A model generated the notes under the pieces. The model saw only the letters and a program-made list of their open reading frames with translations. It was not told where the DNA came from and ran no database searches. A stretch of DNA of 64,000 nucleotides from Sclerodactyla briareus (taxonomy: Eukaryota > Echinodermata > Holothuroidea > Dendrochirotida > Sclerodactylidae): assembly GCA_026419785.1 (NCBI GenBank), contig JAODTK010002666.1:124001-188000 (forward strand), in the 5' to 3' direction. This document shows positions 35,521-47,279 of this stretch, piece after piece; position 1 is the first letter of the stretch, and each line of letters begins with the position of its first letter. The position numbers and the translations under genes were made by a program.

Positions 35521-37250
35521 CATAAAATGGCTATTAACCCTAAAAAAAACCCCCCTACGCAATAAGGAAGCTTTTTTTATCCCAAAATCTATAGACAATC
35601 TAGTTGCTTGAATGGATCCGAATCGGGCTAAAAAAAAAGTTCTCTGTTCCGGATTGGCACCATATCACCTGAGAAGAAGCCTCGGTAGTGGAGTGAAGTT
35701 TCCTAAAATTACACTACATGGCTATAATTATTAAAAGGGAGGTGGAAAAACCGCTGACATATTTGTTTTTTTTGACCCAGTGGGCGAATCGTAATAATCA
35801 CTTACAAGATCTCCAGTGGCTAACCAGTTTATGGATGGTTGACCTACGCCTGTATAAATCAATACGAATTAAATTACTGAACACAATGGAACTAGAAAAC
35901 ATACTTATGAACAGCGTTAAGGAACTGCTGATAGGCTATATAATTATACAATTGGGTCTGGATCCGATCTACAAACTCTCCTGAATAGTATAACAGGGTA
36001 GTTACCACGCGTCCACCACACTGGTTCGTAGGATACGTTGACTTGTGCTGTAGTAATCGTACTACTTAGGCCTAGTACTTACCAGTATTTATAGTGCCTA
36101 GCTTATACGTTTCAACGCAACGAAGTACCAACCCTCGCCTCAAACCTTCGCTGCAAATTGCTCCCAAATCTTGGGTTCAATAATCTATTGTTCCCGTTTT
36201 CTCTGTACTTACACCTCTCACTATTAGAAGGAGTATTACATGATTATGTCGTAGAAACGGAGAAATATCAAGTGTCACTTTTAGTGACTGCGCGAATCGC
36301 AATCTCTCCGGCTGTGTACGTACGTTGGCAGTCGTTATCTATATTAGGTCCCTGGCAAAGTTCACGAACACTAAGGGTATTCGTCCATTTTTCTAAGATT
36401 CCAATCGCAAAATACAGAGGAAACGCCTCAATAGTCCAGTAGGGTGTGTACAAGCATATTATATATCGATTCGAACTTTTCAAAATGATGATCAGGTGGA
36501 TTCACGATTTCCCAGGCCGCCCGTCGCTGACATCCGATCTTGAACCTGGCTAGAAGTTAGCATACTACACGCTATGAATTGGAAAAGCAACAATATACTA
36601 CGATGAAGGTCACTGTCCAAAGCGAGTCTGATCCCTCATTCGGGATCGCCATTTTGTGTAGTACTCTCACTCGTAATCGCCCATTTCGCTGGATAATAAT
36701 GCTCCTTCTAACCCGCGTTAGTCCGCGCAAACTGTTCTATTATCGTTTGCTGATTAACGTTCGATCGAAAAACAGTGTCCGCTTCTTAATTACCTTACCG
36801 GTGTCCGGGTATACTATACAGCTGATATATCGCGAGGTCAGATCTTATGGTGCGTTCTTTCGAGGTGGTGACTTTGATACTTACCAGATCGATTGAACTA
36901 CAAAGCGTACATGCTGCAAAGGTTATTTGACACAATACCAAACCCACTCGGTTTTTGTCCGCTCTACTTGGTATATACGGTATATACGAGGTCCAAGAAC
37001 GCGGCATAGATGCGAGTCAGATCTCCGAGTGAATATGGGAGAATTAAAGGATCCTGGAAATATTGGCAACTTTCCATGAATCAACCCTAAACCTTACTCA
37101 GATAAAATTACATTAATTTTGTAAACATGTCATAAGACGCACTTTTAGATGAAAACATTAGAATGTATTTGAAGAACATCCCTCTCTTCATAGCCTAAAA
37201 TGCATTTTGTCGAATTACAAAATAGTCCCTATTCACTCTTTAAATACCCT
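35520..37250. other. Unassigned stretch
   Basis: Frames of 88-105 codons (35718-35984, 36158-36442, 36579-36896 on the plus strand) have no recognised domain. No repeat structure was seen. Confidence 0.4.
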
Positions 37251-37660
37251 TAGCTTGACCTTCACAAGGTCCACAGTTGTCCCAGGGGTTCGATGACATT
37301 GTTTCTCAAGTTCAGTCACATTCATCAGAGTATGACTGTTTAGGGGCCTATGATATTTCTTTTCCCCAGATGTTACTGTTTCAATCTAAATGGCAACTTT
37401 TTAATGACATTCCTCTCAAAAATCTGTGTACAATCTGAACGGAGGCGCTAACCCAATGACATTATGACGATTTTCAAGACAATCTAATGCTTTTTTGTAG
37501 GAGAAGAACATTTTGTAATTGTGAACAAAATGGCCAATTGTGAAGCTTAATGACCTTGACCTTGACCTTCACAAGGTCGAAATGTTCCTAGTGGTCAATG
37601 ATCATTATGTTCAATTTTGGTCAACATCAATCAACGATTGATCAATTGGCAGCCAAAAGG
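37250..37660. repeat. Tandem dimer with GACCTTCACAAGGTC heads
   Basis: CTTGACCTTCACAAGGTC occurs at about 37254 and 37561, about 307 bp apart, each followed by GTGGTCAATGATCATT- or GGGGTTCGATGACATT-like sequence and a GTTCA(A/G)T phrase. ACCTTcacAAGGT within the head is itself a palindrome. Confidence 0.7.
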
Positions 37661-39040
37661 GAAAAAAACAAAAAAAAGCCAAGGTCAATGTTGACACACA
37701 GGAATTAGTAAATAAAATGAAATCCGGATCACAAAAGCTCAAAACCAGCATATCTCTTGAGCTAAAATGAAGATCTATGATCGGCTCATGACTCCTACCA
37801 CCCCGCGGAGCAAGATACCAAATGACAACCCTTCCTCCGCTCGGTGGAGATAATTAGAGTAACCGCTTGTGGATTCCGTATGTTTGGCCATATCCTGTCA
37901 GTATCTCAAGTTTGGAGGTTGTTGAACCCCATTGACTATACCGATACAATGGTACTCTCTTCTACTTTACATTACTCTCTGTTTCCACACGAAAACCGCA
38001 ATGAATTGTGGCAGAAATTTTGGGTTGTATAGTAATCTTTGTTGAAGATGAATCGATCTATCCAGGTAAATTTTGCATTCGTGCAAGTTAAATTTTTGAG
38101 CAGGAAGCAAAGGCTGAATAGAGCTTTAGGTGTACCACGTGGCCTCAAACAATACACCCGATTTTTCAGCTTGACCCCAGGAGATAATCATTGAAAATCT
38201 ATATGTATTTGCAAATTTTCTTGATAGCTCATTTGTGAAACCATGCTAATGTCATATATGTGGGGGGCCTGCGGAAAGGCCTCATATTAACACTGGAGTA
38301 GAAAATCATGATAAAGACAGTGCCTTACCTACTGCCACGATGCGCACTGGCCCTACTAGCCCTAGATTGTTCGTTCAAATCGTAAAACATTCAACATCCC
38401 CCACCATTCTGATAAATCCGCTACCCAGGTGGTCCACGAACTGCAATGAATGTTGATAGGGAAACCACGTTTCATGTCTGGCCAGGAAGACGTGACAACT
38501 CATGTGGACGTTCACATGTGATTTGTATATAGTTTTTCAGTTATTTGGCAGGGGATGCTGGCAACAAATGTGCAACACGATGCCATTATGCAGCTGTTTC
38601 ACCCCTGATGTGTACAGTGTCACAGTGGGCTTTGGCGCAAGAACAGGCACTGTCAGCTTGGTGTTATGGTTTGGGATGTTGCAGAGTTCCCCCAAAGAAG
38701 GATCTTTCCAAACAACAACAAAAAACAACATGATCCCCACTTGTGCAGGAGGAATCAAATTTACCCCCACCTTATTAACATGGGTAGCCAAAATGCCAGG
38801 TTTCCATTTTTGCATTCAAAATAAGTGCAAAGGCCGATGTTTGGTTGCATACCTGTACTACAAGGTACCTCTGGGGGTCATTCAACATGTCTCAGTTCAC
38901 CGAGAGGTGCCTGAATGATGGCCGACTTTCTCGTCCTCTAACCAACCTGCGGTTTATGGACAGAATGAGAGATAGAGATTATTTACGGCCCCCGGTGTAC
39001 ATTAATGTACATATCGGTTCTGACTCGTTGTTATTTTTTC
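37660..39040. other. Unassigned stretch with one 138-codon frame
   Basis: The frame 38502-38918 (plus) overlaps a 92-codon minus frame. Neither shows a domain. CCGCTCGGTGGAG at about 37835 resembles the CCCTCGGCGGAG end phrase at 11930 and may mark an element boundary. Confidence 0.35.
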
Positions 39041-39069
39041 ATTGCAAAACCAGGAAAGCCAATAGCTTA

Positions 39070-41190
39070 GTGATTCCTTGACTCTTCCTGACAACCTATG
39101 CCGGACACAAAGACAAATGGAGATTGCACAAGCTCGGTATGAGAACAGTAGCATCTGGTCGTATTCCCATTTTCCAACAACCAATAGGGTTCCTGATATT
39201 CGTATAAGATAGCTACACACTTATTTCGAGGATTTCGACTGTGACCTATGGGGACTCTGTTGACCTTACATGAACTCATTACGGGAACACACATACCAAG
39301 TATGAGCTTCATCCATTCAGGTGGGTCGAGTTATCATGTTCACAAGCCATAATGGCCGACCAGAATATTGACTTCACAAAGTTTTCTATTTTCGACCAAA
39401 ATTCATCCCTTACCATACCAAAAACGGTAGGGTTCCTGGACTCTCCTAAGAAGTACACACCAAAATTTGAACCCGATTCAGACCAACCATTCTGGACGTA
39501 TCATGTCAACAAGGTTTGTGACCATGCCCAAAGTGAACTTGAATGACCTTTTGACGACATGACGGTTTTTATGAAAATTGTTTTCCACCATGACGTACAA
39601 AAACATGTCCTGAAATTTCAACATTGCCAAGCAATGTCACCCACTGTAAGTTGTCCCCAAAAATATTAGTTTTTGTCATTTGTGACCTGAATGAACCTTG
39701 ATGACATGTCAGTTTTATGACCCAGAAGATCAGAAAGGTTAGTGATTCCTTGACTCTTTCTGACAAACCATAGCCAGACACAAGGACAAAGGGGAGATTG
39801 ACCAGCTCGTTATGAGAAAAACATATCGTCAGATAATTTACATTTTTCCCAACAACCAATAGGGTTCCTATATCTTGATAAGGAAGCTAATCTAATTTCA
39901 AGTATTTCAGACTTGGCCTCTGGTGACCTCAAAAACAATAGGGGTATCATGACTCATCATGACATCTCACCTGACCCCAAAACAATAGGGTTCATTACTC
40001 ATGATGGGGAAACACATACCAAGTATGAGCTTCACCCTACCAGTGGGGTCAAGTTATCGTGTTCACAGCCGGTACTCATGATGGGGGAACCCACATACCA
40101 AATACCAAGTATGACTTCACCCCATCCAGGGGGGGTCAGTTATCGTGTTCACATGCCGAAATGGTCAAAATATTGACTTCCTTCACAGTTTCCACAAATT
40201 TTCTATTTTTCCACAGAATTCACCCCCGACCTATACCAGAAACAACTAGCGTTCCTGTCCTTCCCCATAAAAAAAGCTACACACAAATTAGAGCCGGCAA
40301 CTAACCATTCTGTACTTATATTTCGCGTTCACACAATTTTTCAGACTTTGACCTCTGTTGACCTCAGATTACCTTTCTGACCTGACCCCAAAACAATAGG
40401 GTTCATGTACTCAACATGGGAAACACATACCAAGTAATGAGCTTCACCATCCAGGTGGGTTCGAGTTATGTGTTCACACCCCGAAATGGGACAAAATATT
40501 GACTTTTCACAAATGTTCTTCTATTCTCCAAAATAATTCACCCCGACTATCCAAAACAATAGGGTTTCTTGTACTTCCCCATAAGAAAGCTCACACACCA
40601 AATTAGAACCCTGATAAACCAACCATTTCTGTCTTATCGTGTTTCACACAAGGTTTCGGACTTTGGACCTCAGATGACTCAGATGACTTCTGACTGACCT
40701 GACCCCAAAACAATGGGGTTCATGTACTCATCATGGGGGAATAAACATACCAAGTCATGAGCTTCATCCATCCAGGTGGGTCAAGTTATCGTGTTCACGA
40801 GCCGAAATGGGTCAAAATATTGACTTTCACAAATTTTCTTTTTTCACAAAAAGTCATACCCCCGACCTAAACCAGCACAATAGGGTTCCTGTACTACCCA
40901 TAAGACAGCCCAACACCAATTTTGAACCTGATCAGACCAACCGTTCTGGAACTATCGTGTCACAAGGTTTTTAGACTTTGACCTCTGGTGGACCTCAGAT
41001 GACCTCTGTCCCTGACCCCCAAACATAGTGTTTCATGTACTCATCATGGGAACACACATACAAGTATGAGCTTCATCCCATTCCATGGGGGGTGTTGAGT
41101 TATCGTGTTTCACAAGCCAGCGTTACATACACACAACAATACACACCACACCACACACACTGTCATGACTGCATAGATTCCTCTGACTTC
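39070..41190 (+). repeat. Tandem array of ~320-bp units ending in a CA microsatellite
   Basis: The phrase ATGGGGAACACACATACCAAGTATGAGCTTCATCC recurs with small changes at about 39275, 39998, 40080, 40410, 40733 and 41047. The last three are 320-325 bp apart. Each unit also holds CAATAGGGTTCCTGTACTTCCCCATAAGA, GACTTTGACCTCTG and GACCTGACCCCAAAACAATAGGGTTCATG. The array ends with AACAATACACACCACACCACACACACTGTCATGACTGCATAGATTCC, the reverse of the head at 10.93 and 26.48 kb. Single-base indels are very frequent here. Confidence 0.85.
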
Positions 41191-41734
41191 GTCAAGGAAT
41201 CATTTAGTCAGCTTGTCTAAATTTTTCATGAAAGACTTCCAGAGGAAGGGGGAAGGGGTATATCCGTGGCTAAATATAGACAGAGTTTGGTTTCTCTCCC
41301 GATAATTGGTGACGTAGATGTCCATCATCGTAGTAGCACATGAACCTTTTCGTTTCCGTGAAATGCAAATGGCGGGCATTGTTGGAACCATCACATGGTA
41401 TTTGCTAGACACTGATTGGACAAGAGATCCCTCCCAAAATACTCCACACACTCAACAGGGATGTATTAATTAATGATTAGGACAGCACAAGGCTTATCCA
41501 TATCATCATTTCACCAATCATAGACACACAGATCACAGACTGCAACCGTGAGAGTAAACGTAACGTAAAGGAAAAACCACAATTACCACACAGAAGGGCA
41601 AATTCCCCCTGCCAACACAAACCCTCGGTAAGTGGTCATATCCAGAGTCCCCCACAAAAAATACAGTAGTAAGAACAGCAATCCAGTGCCTCAAAAAGAG
41701 GAGGTTTGTGTAAGGTCCCAGCAAAAATGAGGGC

Positions 41735-42125
41735 AAGGCGATCGCCAAAAAGTGTCTCGCCTGGTTGCGCGATCAGTGTTTTCTATCATAACTACACGAA
41801 CAACCAAACTAGTTCATGCAGATCATTGTCATGTCAAACGAACTCACAATATTTGTACATATAACACATAAAAGTTCCTAAAAATACGAACCAATAAGTT
41901 GCAACACTCCTATACGAGAGTCCTTTAATTGCCTTTCCCTTCTCAGGCCCCCCCCCCCCACCTTCTCCATAATACCAAATTTGAATATAAGTTTTTATTT
42001 TTTTATTTCATTAATATATAAGTTATCGTTCAGTCAACTCTTTGACCCAAATCCAATTGAAATGTTCTAAATCCCCTTAGCACCTGCGGCTCTTTGCCTT
42101 TTGTTTTAAAATCAAAATTTCCTGA
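41735..42125. repeat. Dispersed repeat R2, copy 2
   Basis: GCGATCGCCAAAAAGTGTCTCGCC, TGGTTGCGCGATCAGTG, AACTAGTTCATGCAGATC, a poly-C tract and TTTGACCCAAATCCAATTGAAATG parallel copy 1 at 17.87-18.26 kb over the whole length. Confidence 0.75.
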
Positions 42126-43500
42126 CATTCAGGTTTGAAAACCCTGTGTATGATCTTGATAAGGATGAAGGAGACTCACTCTATGCGGATACTGTCACAC
42201 ATTAACCATGAGCATGTAGACATCGATAGTACAGATGGCCGCTGCTGTAGTCTCTCTCCCTCTTCTCTCCCTTAGTTAGCAGCCGGCACGTTCCCTCGCC
42301 TTGACCCCATCGTAGGGCCCTTGCCACCAAACGTCATAATCCCCAGAGGGTCACAACTGCCAAAAAAACAAACAAGAATAAATGAAAGTGAAGTGATTTT
42401 CAGTTTGAAATTTGAACAGAAAACTGAACTGGTTTGTGAATCTGTGAACTATGGATCTCTATGTCACCCCCCCCCATCTTTCCCTCCAATTACATTCTAC
42501 ATCTGGCAATGAACACAAAAGTTCAGGCCGGTCACCCTATTGCTCTCCTCCGCATTTATGTCATTTACCTTTACAGTGAATAGTGTTGCCCAGTTGCACT
42601 GTTATGAAAAGATGTATTGTATTCAAAAAAACCAGAGAAAATTATATGCCAACACCCATATCAGCCATTATGGACAAAGATAAGACAAACTCCTAATGCA
42701 CTACATAATACCTACAAAATGATGCACTACAAAATAGAGATAACCTCCGGGTAAAATCATCACGTGAGGTAATGAAGAAGTTGATATTTATCACAGTCTT
42801 ATGAGAAACGAGACAAAATCCCAAAAAGAAGATAACCCCTGACTGAATGATGCCTGCATTGTTATCAACGACATATTTTTTGGGGTTGGTAGGGAAGACC
42901 ACTTAACACTTTCATTTCTCACATTGGGCGCCTCACAGGGCGTCTATTTTACAGGTTTCAGTTTTCTGTTACAATTCTGGTGAGGAAGATATGAACTATG
43001 AAAATTTGAGAGTACCCATGATGTCGTTGGAGGCCTCGGGCCCTCTGTACCCAATCCCTTCCTCCCCTAGCTCTCTATCCAAAGAGACAAAGAATACATC
43101 ATGAAGTGGGATAAATTATATGCATTGAATGTCATCGATCAAAATATGCAATCGATTCAAGTTGAAAGTACCAAAATTGTACACAAGGGGGCAGTTCCTC
43201 AGCTTGAAATTAGAGCATCACAGTATAATAGGAATTGGAAGAGTGTGGCCCTAACTGTGTGAGTCTTACGATTGTGTGTATTCCGTAGTGTACAGGACCA
43301 GTGTACTCAACCCTCCTTTATTGTGGGAAACCATCAGATTACTATAGGCTACTGGGTTCGTATTCAGAGGGTTTTTGGGGAAAAATTCCATGCTAGGAAA
43401 CCCCCAATTGAATTATTTCGAACTCAGACAGTCTGTAGTTTCCTTCACCTCTTTACTAAATTACATATCCAATCAATTATCCACTTAATGACACTAACTT
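42125..43500. other. Unassigned stretch downstream of the kinase blocks
   Basis: On the minus strand this is where later exons of the kinase C-lobe should lie. I found no convincing match to the CW motif or C-terminal region. Frames of 63-78 codons on either strand have no domain. Confidence 0.35.
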
Positions 43501-43518
43501 CCCTGTAGGCATAACAAA

Positions 43519-43583
43519 ACATTCTGCAGGTGGTCCGTCGCTCCGGAGTCCTTCCAGGAAAACATACGGAAAACCATGTTGCC
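43519..43583 (-). pseudogene. ErbB-like kinase, block equivalent to human EGFR exon 23 start
   Basis: With one missing and one or two extra bases, the minus strand reads as the helix after the activation segment: MFS, G, RTP, then DGPPAE. This is close in pattern to the WELMTFGxKPYDGIPxxE stretch of EGFR. It follows an AG acceptor (GGGAGTAG) only 40 bases after the donor of the preceding block. Such an intron is unusually short, so sequence may be missing here. The right-hand end is unclear. Confidence 0.5.
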
Positions 43584-43623
43584 CTACTCCCACCCACCCC
43601 CGATAATTGAAGGATTTAATTAC

Positions 43624-43700
43624 CAAAGCTCCAGGACGTCGACTCTTGTGGGAAAAGCGCCTGTACTGGATGCTCTCCAGGGCCCAACACTTGAAAGCAT
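43624..43700 (-). pseudogene. ErbB-like kinase, activation-segment/APE-helix exon
   Basis: The minus strand reads WALESIQYRRFSHKS, then, after one extra base before GAC and another before TGG, DV-WSFG followed at once by a GTAATT donor. ALES in place of APE and the ALESI..R.F.HKSDVWSFG pattern are typical of the ErbB/EGFR family; MET has a related ALES but differs around it. The donor after WSFG is at the position I recall for the human EGFR exon 22 boundary. The usual KWM before ALES is changed to KCW. Confidence 0.65.
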
Positions 43701-44039
43701 TGAAAGAAGCGGAAGAAAGTGATTTGAGAAATAATGGGAGTTGTGAGAGGAGAGAGAGAGAGTAACAATCAGAGAAACGTGCTAATGAATCTCACCTCGA
43801 GGTCAAATTGACCCAAGATTGACACAGAGGATAAAGCAGTTTCAATGAATTTTGAAACACGACAACATACTAATTACCATTTTTTACACTATCTGAGACC
43901 AGACTCAGCATCTGATTGTCTTATTCTGATTCTTCAAGTTATATTGTGCTCGCTCTAGAAACATTTGGAAGATGAGCAGGTAGAAAGGTATGCTTAACGC
44001 CTGCATTGCTATATATTTTATTATAATAAATTTCTCACT

Positions 44040-44276
44040 AGTATGCTCCGCTGGAATTCCATCATGTTCTCCAACTTACAGTGTTCAAACAATATCGATA
44101 ATATGCAAACAATGACGAACTGCATTTCCGAAAAAGAACCAGGTCAGAACACCCAACCTGCAGCCGAGAGGGATGGCCCGCCACCAAACGATTGCAATCC
44201 ACGCCATTGTAGTGAAGCTGCTCCAGGTACACAGAAGTGCTCCTGTCAAATAGACTCTGAACATTCTACAGTCTAA
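44040..44276 (+). CDS. Doubtful terminal exon of unknown protein
   Basis: An open frame follows a CTCCAACTTACAG acceptor-like site at about 44089 and runs to a stop at 44276. The product would be a polar tail rich in Asn, Pro and Glu with several cysteines. It lies in the intron of the minus-strand kinase blocks, and part of it is repeated about 209 bp downstream without an open frame. No family was recognised. Confidence 0.2.
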   Translation, partial: SMLRWNSIMFSNLQCSNNIDNMQTMTNCISEKEPGQNTQPAAERDGPPPNDCNPRHCSEAAPGTQKCSCQIDSEHSTV

Positions 44277-44420
44277 ATCTTGATTGTCTGTAAGTATATT
44301 CCCCCCCCACCCTTTTTTTTACCCTTCTGCCCCCCCCCCCCTTCAAACGAACTGTCAGAACACCCACCAGCAGAGACGAGATGGATTGGCCCACACCAAT
44401 TCGATTGCAATAATGATTTC
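44148..44420. repeat. Direct repeat, spacing ~209 bp
   Basis: CAGAACACCCAACCTGCAGCCGAGAGGGATGG at about 44148 and CAGAACACCCACCAGCAGAGACGAGATGG at about 44357, each followed by GGCCC(G/A)CxACCAAxxGATTGCAAT. Confidence 0.75.
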
Positions 44421-44782
44421 CCCCAACCGAGGAGAATAATCACACAGTGGTGAAGGTGAGTCCAAACTTTGTGACTTGAATTGTCCGAGTCCGTAAATCA
44501 GTGTAAAGACAGGAGATTCAAGGTTAGACTTGGCCACTCCAGATTGGACTACAACACCCAGAGCGTTTTGTGCTGGGAATCCCCCACACCCCCTACCCCC
44601 CAGAATAATTACACCCAGGACATTTTGGCTTCTGCAGAATTTTTCTTCTCCCGTCATGTCCCCAATTGTTATTGTTTTTTTTTTCCTGTTTATTTTCACA
44701 TTTCCGGGCAGCTGGCGGGCCTGTTCTGGGAAAAATATCCGGTTAGAAAAGGGGGGGGGGTTGCCTAGGAATATGCAATCAC

Positions 44783-44932
44783 CTTCCGCCCTGTGCCTTG
44801 TGACGTCTCGTCGACATTCGGAACGTTGCAAGGCCGAAGGTCGGTGTCTGACCTGAGCCGGGGTCTGCACGAGGACGTTCCTTGCGGCGAGGTCACAGTG
44901 GATCAGGTGGTGTTCCTCCGATATACCATGCC
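44783..44932 (-). pseudogene. Egfr: ErbB/EGFR-like receptor tyrosine kinase catalytic-loop exon
   Basis: A pyrimidine tract and CTCACAG acceptor precede GMVY; one base is missing, then EEHHLIHCDLAARNVLVQTP and AQV follow, then (one base short, one extra) TDFGLA, and finally HKAQGGR with a GTGATT donor. This is the catalytic loop and DFG segment of a tyrosine kinase. NVLVQTP and the ending at xGGR/K match ErbB receptors, and the block length (150 nt, versus about 156 recalled for human EGFR exon 21) and both splice edges fit. The HRD arginine is cysteine (TGT for CGT), and the conserved EY before the GG is lost. Frame breaks may be assembly errors or decay. Upstream kinase exons were not found. 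Confidence 0.7.
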
Positions 44933-45425
44933 CTGTGAGGGGGGGGGGGGGGTGAAAGGAAGTCAGTGGTTGGTCATAGAATAATCAAATATGAATGAAG
45001 TATTGCTCTCATTAGACATAAGCACTTTTCATGCTAGGAGAGGAGAGGACGATGCATACATCCATATTCAGTGATCCTGATTGCCATTTTGTAACACCGG
45101 TATGATACAATGGTCCTTTGGTACCAAATGACTGTCAACTACTTCCTCAAAAGTGTGTAGCAATCCCACTATGAGGAAAATGGCTCCAGTTATTTCGAGA
45201 CTGAACATCACAATGCGTTAATGGCCCTTCATATCGAAGAAAAGTACACACACTGTGCGCTATAGATATGCTCCTGAGATCATGGAACAGAGTCCCTCGT
45301 GTGCTGGGGAGGTGGTGGGGGGGGGGGTGGGGGGGGTGTAGATGTAGAATATCAGACCATTGCCAAACTTTTTAGTGGTTGATGAAACTGTACTTGAAAG
45401 ACCAAAAGTTGTATTTTTCATCAAC

Positions 45426-45660
45426 AAGGCGACGCCAAAAAGGGTCTCGCCTGGTTGCCCCATCAGTGGGTTCTTCGAATTATTCACGACACAAAGCAAC
45501 CAACTAGTTCATGCAAACTATGGTCATGTCAAACGAATATCACATATTGTCACATATCACACATGTGAAAAATTCCTAAAAAAGAACCTGACCAATAAGT
45601 TTTACTCTGAATACAAAAGTCCTTAATTGGCCTTTTTCTTTCTTCTCAGTGTTTTATTCT
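45426..45660. repeat. Dispersed repeat R2, copy 3 (truncated)
   Basis: AGGCGACGCCAAAAAGGGTCTCGCCTGGTTG, ATCAGTGGGTTCTTC, CCAACTAGTTCATGCAAAC and TATGGTCATGTCAAACGAATATCACATATT match copies 1 and 2. It stops before the poly-C/AATAAA part. Confidence 0.7.
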
Positions 45661-45669
45661 TTTTATAAC

Positions 45670-46140
45670 AGAAGCTATTATATATGGAATTCAATCAAAT
45701 TCCAATGAACATCAACAACATCAGATTAAAGAAAATGTATGGACCATCTACTTGAGTTGGCGAAATTCTTAACATTGAAAATTGACATATATTATGCAAA
45801 TTAGGCACATTTTACAATGACCTTCTACTGAACCCAAAGTACCTTCAAAATGATAGGACAAAGGTGGATACATCTACCATTTTTGTGGGAAAACCAACAA
45901 ACCTTTCAAAAATTGCATACCCCAAAATAGCAAAATTAGGACACATTAAATGACCGCCAATGACCCTGACTTCACTTTTAAATGTACGGGATTAATGTAG
46001 ACAACATTCCACCCAAGTTTGTGAAAACCGACAAACTTGAAAAAATTTGCATCAGTATGTCAAATTAGGACCACTTAATTTGCATATTTAGGCTGAAATC
46101 TATCAAGTTCATTACCTGTCCATCCAGGTCCTACATTTGG
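45670..46140. repeat. Dispersed repeat R3, copy 3 with partial tandem structure
   Basis: ATGCAAATTAGGCACATTTT, TGACCTTCTACTGAACCCA, TACCTTCAAAATGATAGGA, ATACATCTACCATTTTTGTGGGAAAACC and TGACCCTGACTTCACTTTTA repeat the order at 30.8-31.0 kb. A second partial unit (CCAAGTTTGTGAAAACCGACAAACTTGAAAAA) follows. Confidence 0.7.
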
Positions 46141-46374
46141 CCAAACTACATCACTGTAGCACAGACAGTTCTCGCGTAAGCTTGCTAACAGCTTTTCTTA
46201 AAACAATAAATGACTAAAATAGCTAATTACCAAACCTAATTAATGACTTTGCTGCCCAAAATCTAACCATCGTGTAACCAACCCCTGTGCTACAACAAAA
46301 TTTCGTCATAATCGGCACCTCCCTCAGGTTTGGGAGAAGAGAAAATCCTTGCTAACGAAGAGAAAGTGTGCATA

Positions 46375-46430
46375 ACACATCACAAACACACACACACACA
46401 CACCACCGCCAAGTGACCACTAATGCAGGC
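46375..46430. repeat. CA microsatellite tail of a dispersed element
   Basis: CACATCACAAACACACACAC followed by CACCGCCAAGTGACCACTA. This is the same flank as at 28.83-28.85 kb. Confidence 0.65.
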
Positions 46431-46648
46431 GTCAAATGAATCTGCACCCTACCCTCATCAAGCGTTCACCCTGATTCCACTTTTCCACTGAAAAAAATAG
46501 TCAGAGGTCACCGCCATGTTGTATCGATGTGACTAAGATTAACCGACTGTCTAATTTCGGCAGTCGCGCGTTCACTAGTGGTCATATTCCTATCAAAGAG
46601 AACAGCCCATGAAAAAAGTGTTAGGAAAAAAAATGTACTCATTATTAA

Positions 46649-46722
46649 AGGCCGAGGCGGCACCCCACGCGGCCGAGGCCACCCCTCGGGGCCAAGGCAC
46701 ACTGAAGGCCGAGGGCCGGCCA
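46649..46722. repeat. GC-rich GGCCGAGG block
   Basis: GGCCGAGGCGGCACCCC, GCGGCCGAGGCCACCCC and GAAGGCCGAGGGCCGGCC are tandem GC-rich phrases flanked by AT-rich sequence. They are the complement of the 27.2-kb minisatellite vocabulary. Confidence 0.65.
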
Positions 46723-46799
46723 ATAATATTATAGCATGAAATTTTAAATTACCAGTGTTTAAATTCATAAATAATTTTTTGCGTCCTCATTTGCTACAG

Positions 46800-47275
46800 C
46801 TGATTCCATCTATATAATATACGCCCACGGGGTCTGTCTTTGATCTGTCTTGCCGTCTGTCCAGGGCCACTGTCTCCAAAACGGCGAGTGGCGCGACCGC
46901 GGGATTCGACGGGCAGGTGCGGGTCGGCCCTCCCAAACGCCCAGGGTTGAAGGTTCCGTCCCTTGGCGCGCTCGGATTGCGATGTAATTACGATTATGGA
47001 TAATTGGGCTCGCATTACTGCTGCCAAGCTGCTCGCGGCCCTGGGCAAATGCATTACGTTAAGACCAGCTTTCAAAACGAACCGCTATGGAACAGTCAGT
47101 ACTACAGGTGCACGCACTGATCAAACCTCCCAGTTACACGTGACTAAGGCGGTCAGTCATGTACTGCTAAAGCCAGCACAGGAGTCCAGGTCCCCACATT
47201 CCTCCACAAGTTAGGCTTCTACTGCACGGTCCAGGAGGGAAACAGAAGGGGAAGTTCATAAAACCTTTGAGGTCA
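46800..47275. other. Unassigned GC-moderate stretch upstream of the Helitron region
   Basis: Contains TCTATATAATATACGCCC at 46809, preceded by A, which could be a Helitron 5' terminus (these begin with TC after a host A). This is weak evidence. A 93-codon minus frame and an 83-codon plus frame have no recognised domain. Confidence 0.25.
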
Positions 47276-47279
47276 ACCA

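Noticed and set aside
44653..44700. Short T-rich stretch as a possible kinase intron branch/acceptor for another exon
   Set aside because: No kinase motif follows it on the minus strand, and the neighbouring blocks are already contiguous in homology.
44355..44870. 171-codon minus-strand frame
   Set aside because: Only its first part overlaps the kinase catalytic-loop exon, and in the wrong frame after the DFG region. The remainder is intron.
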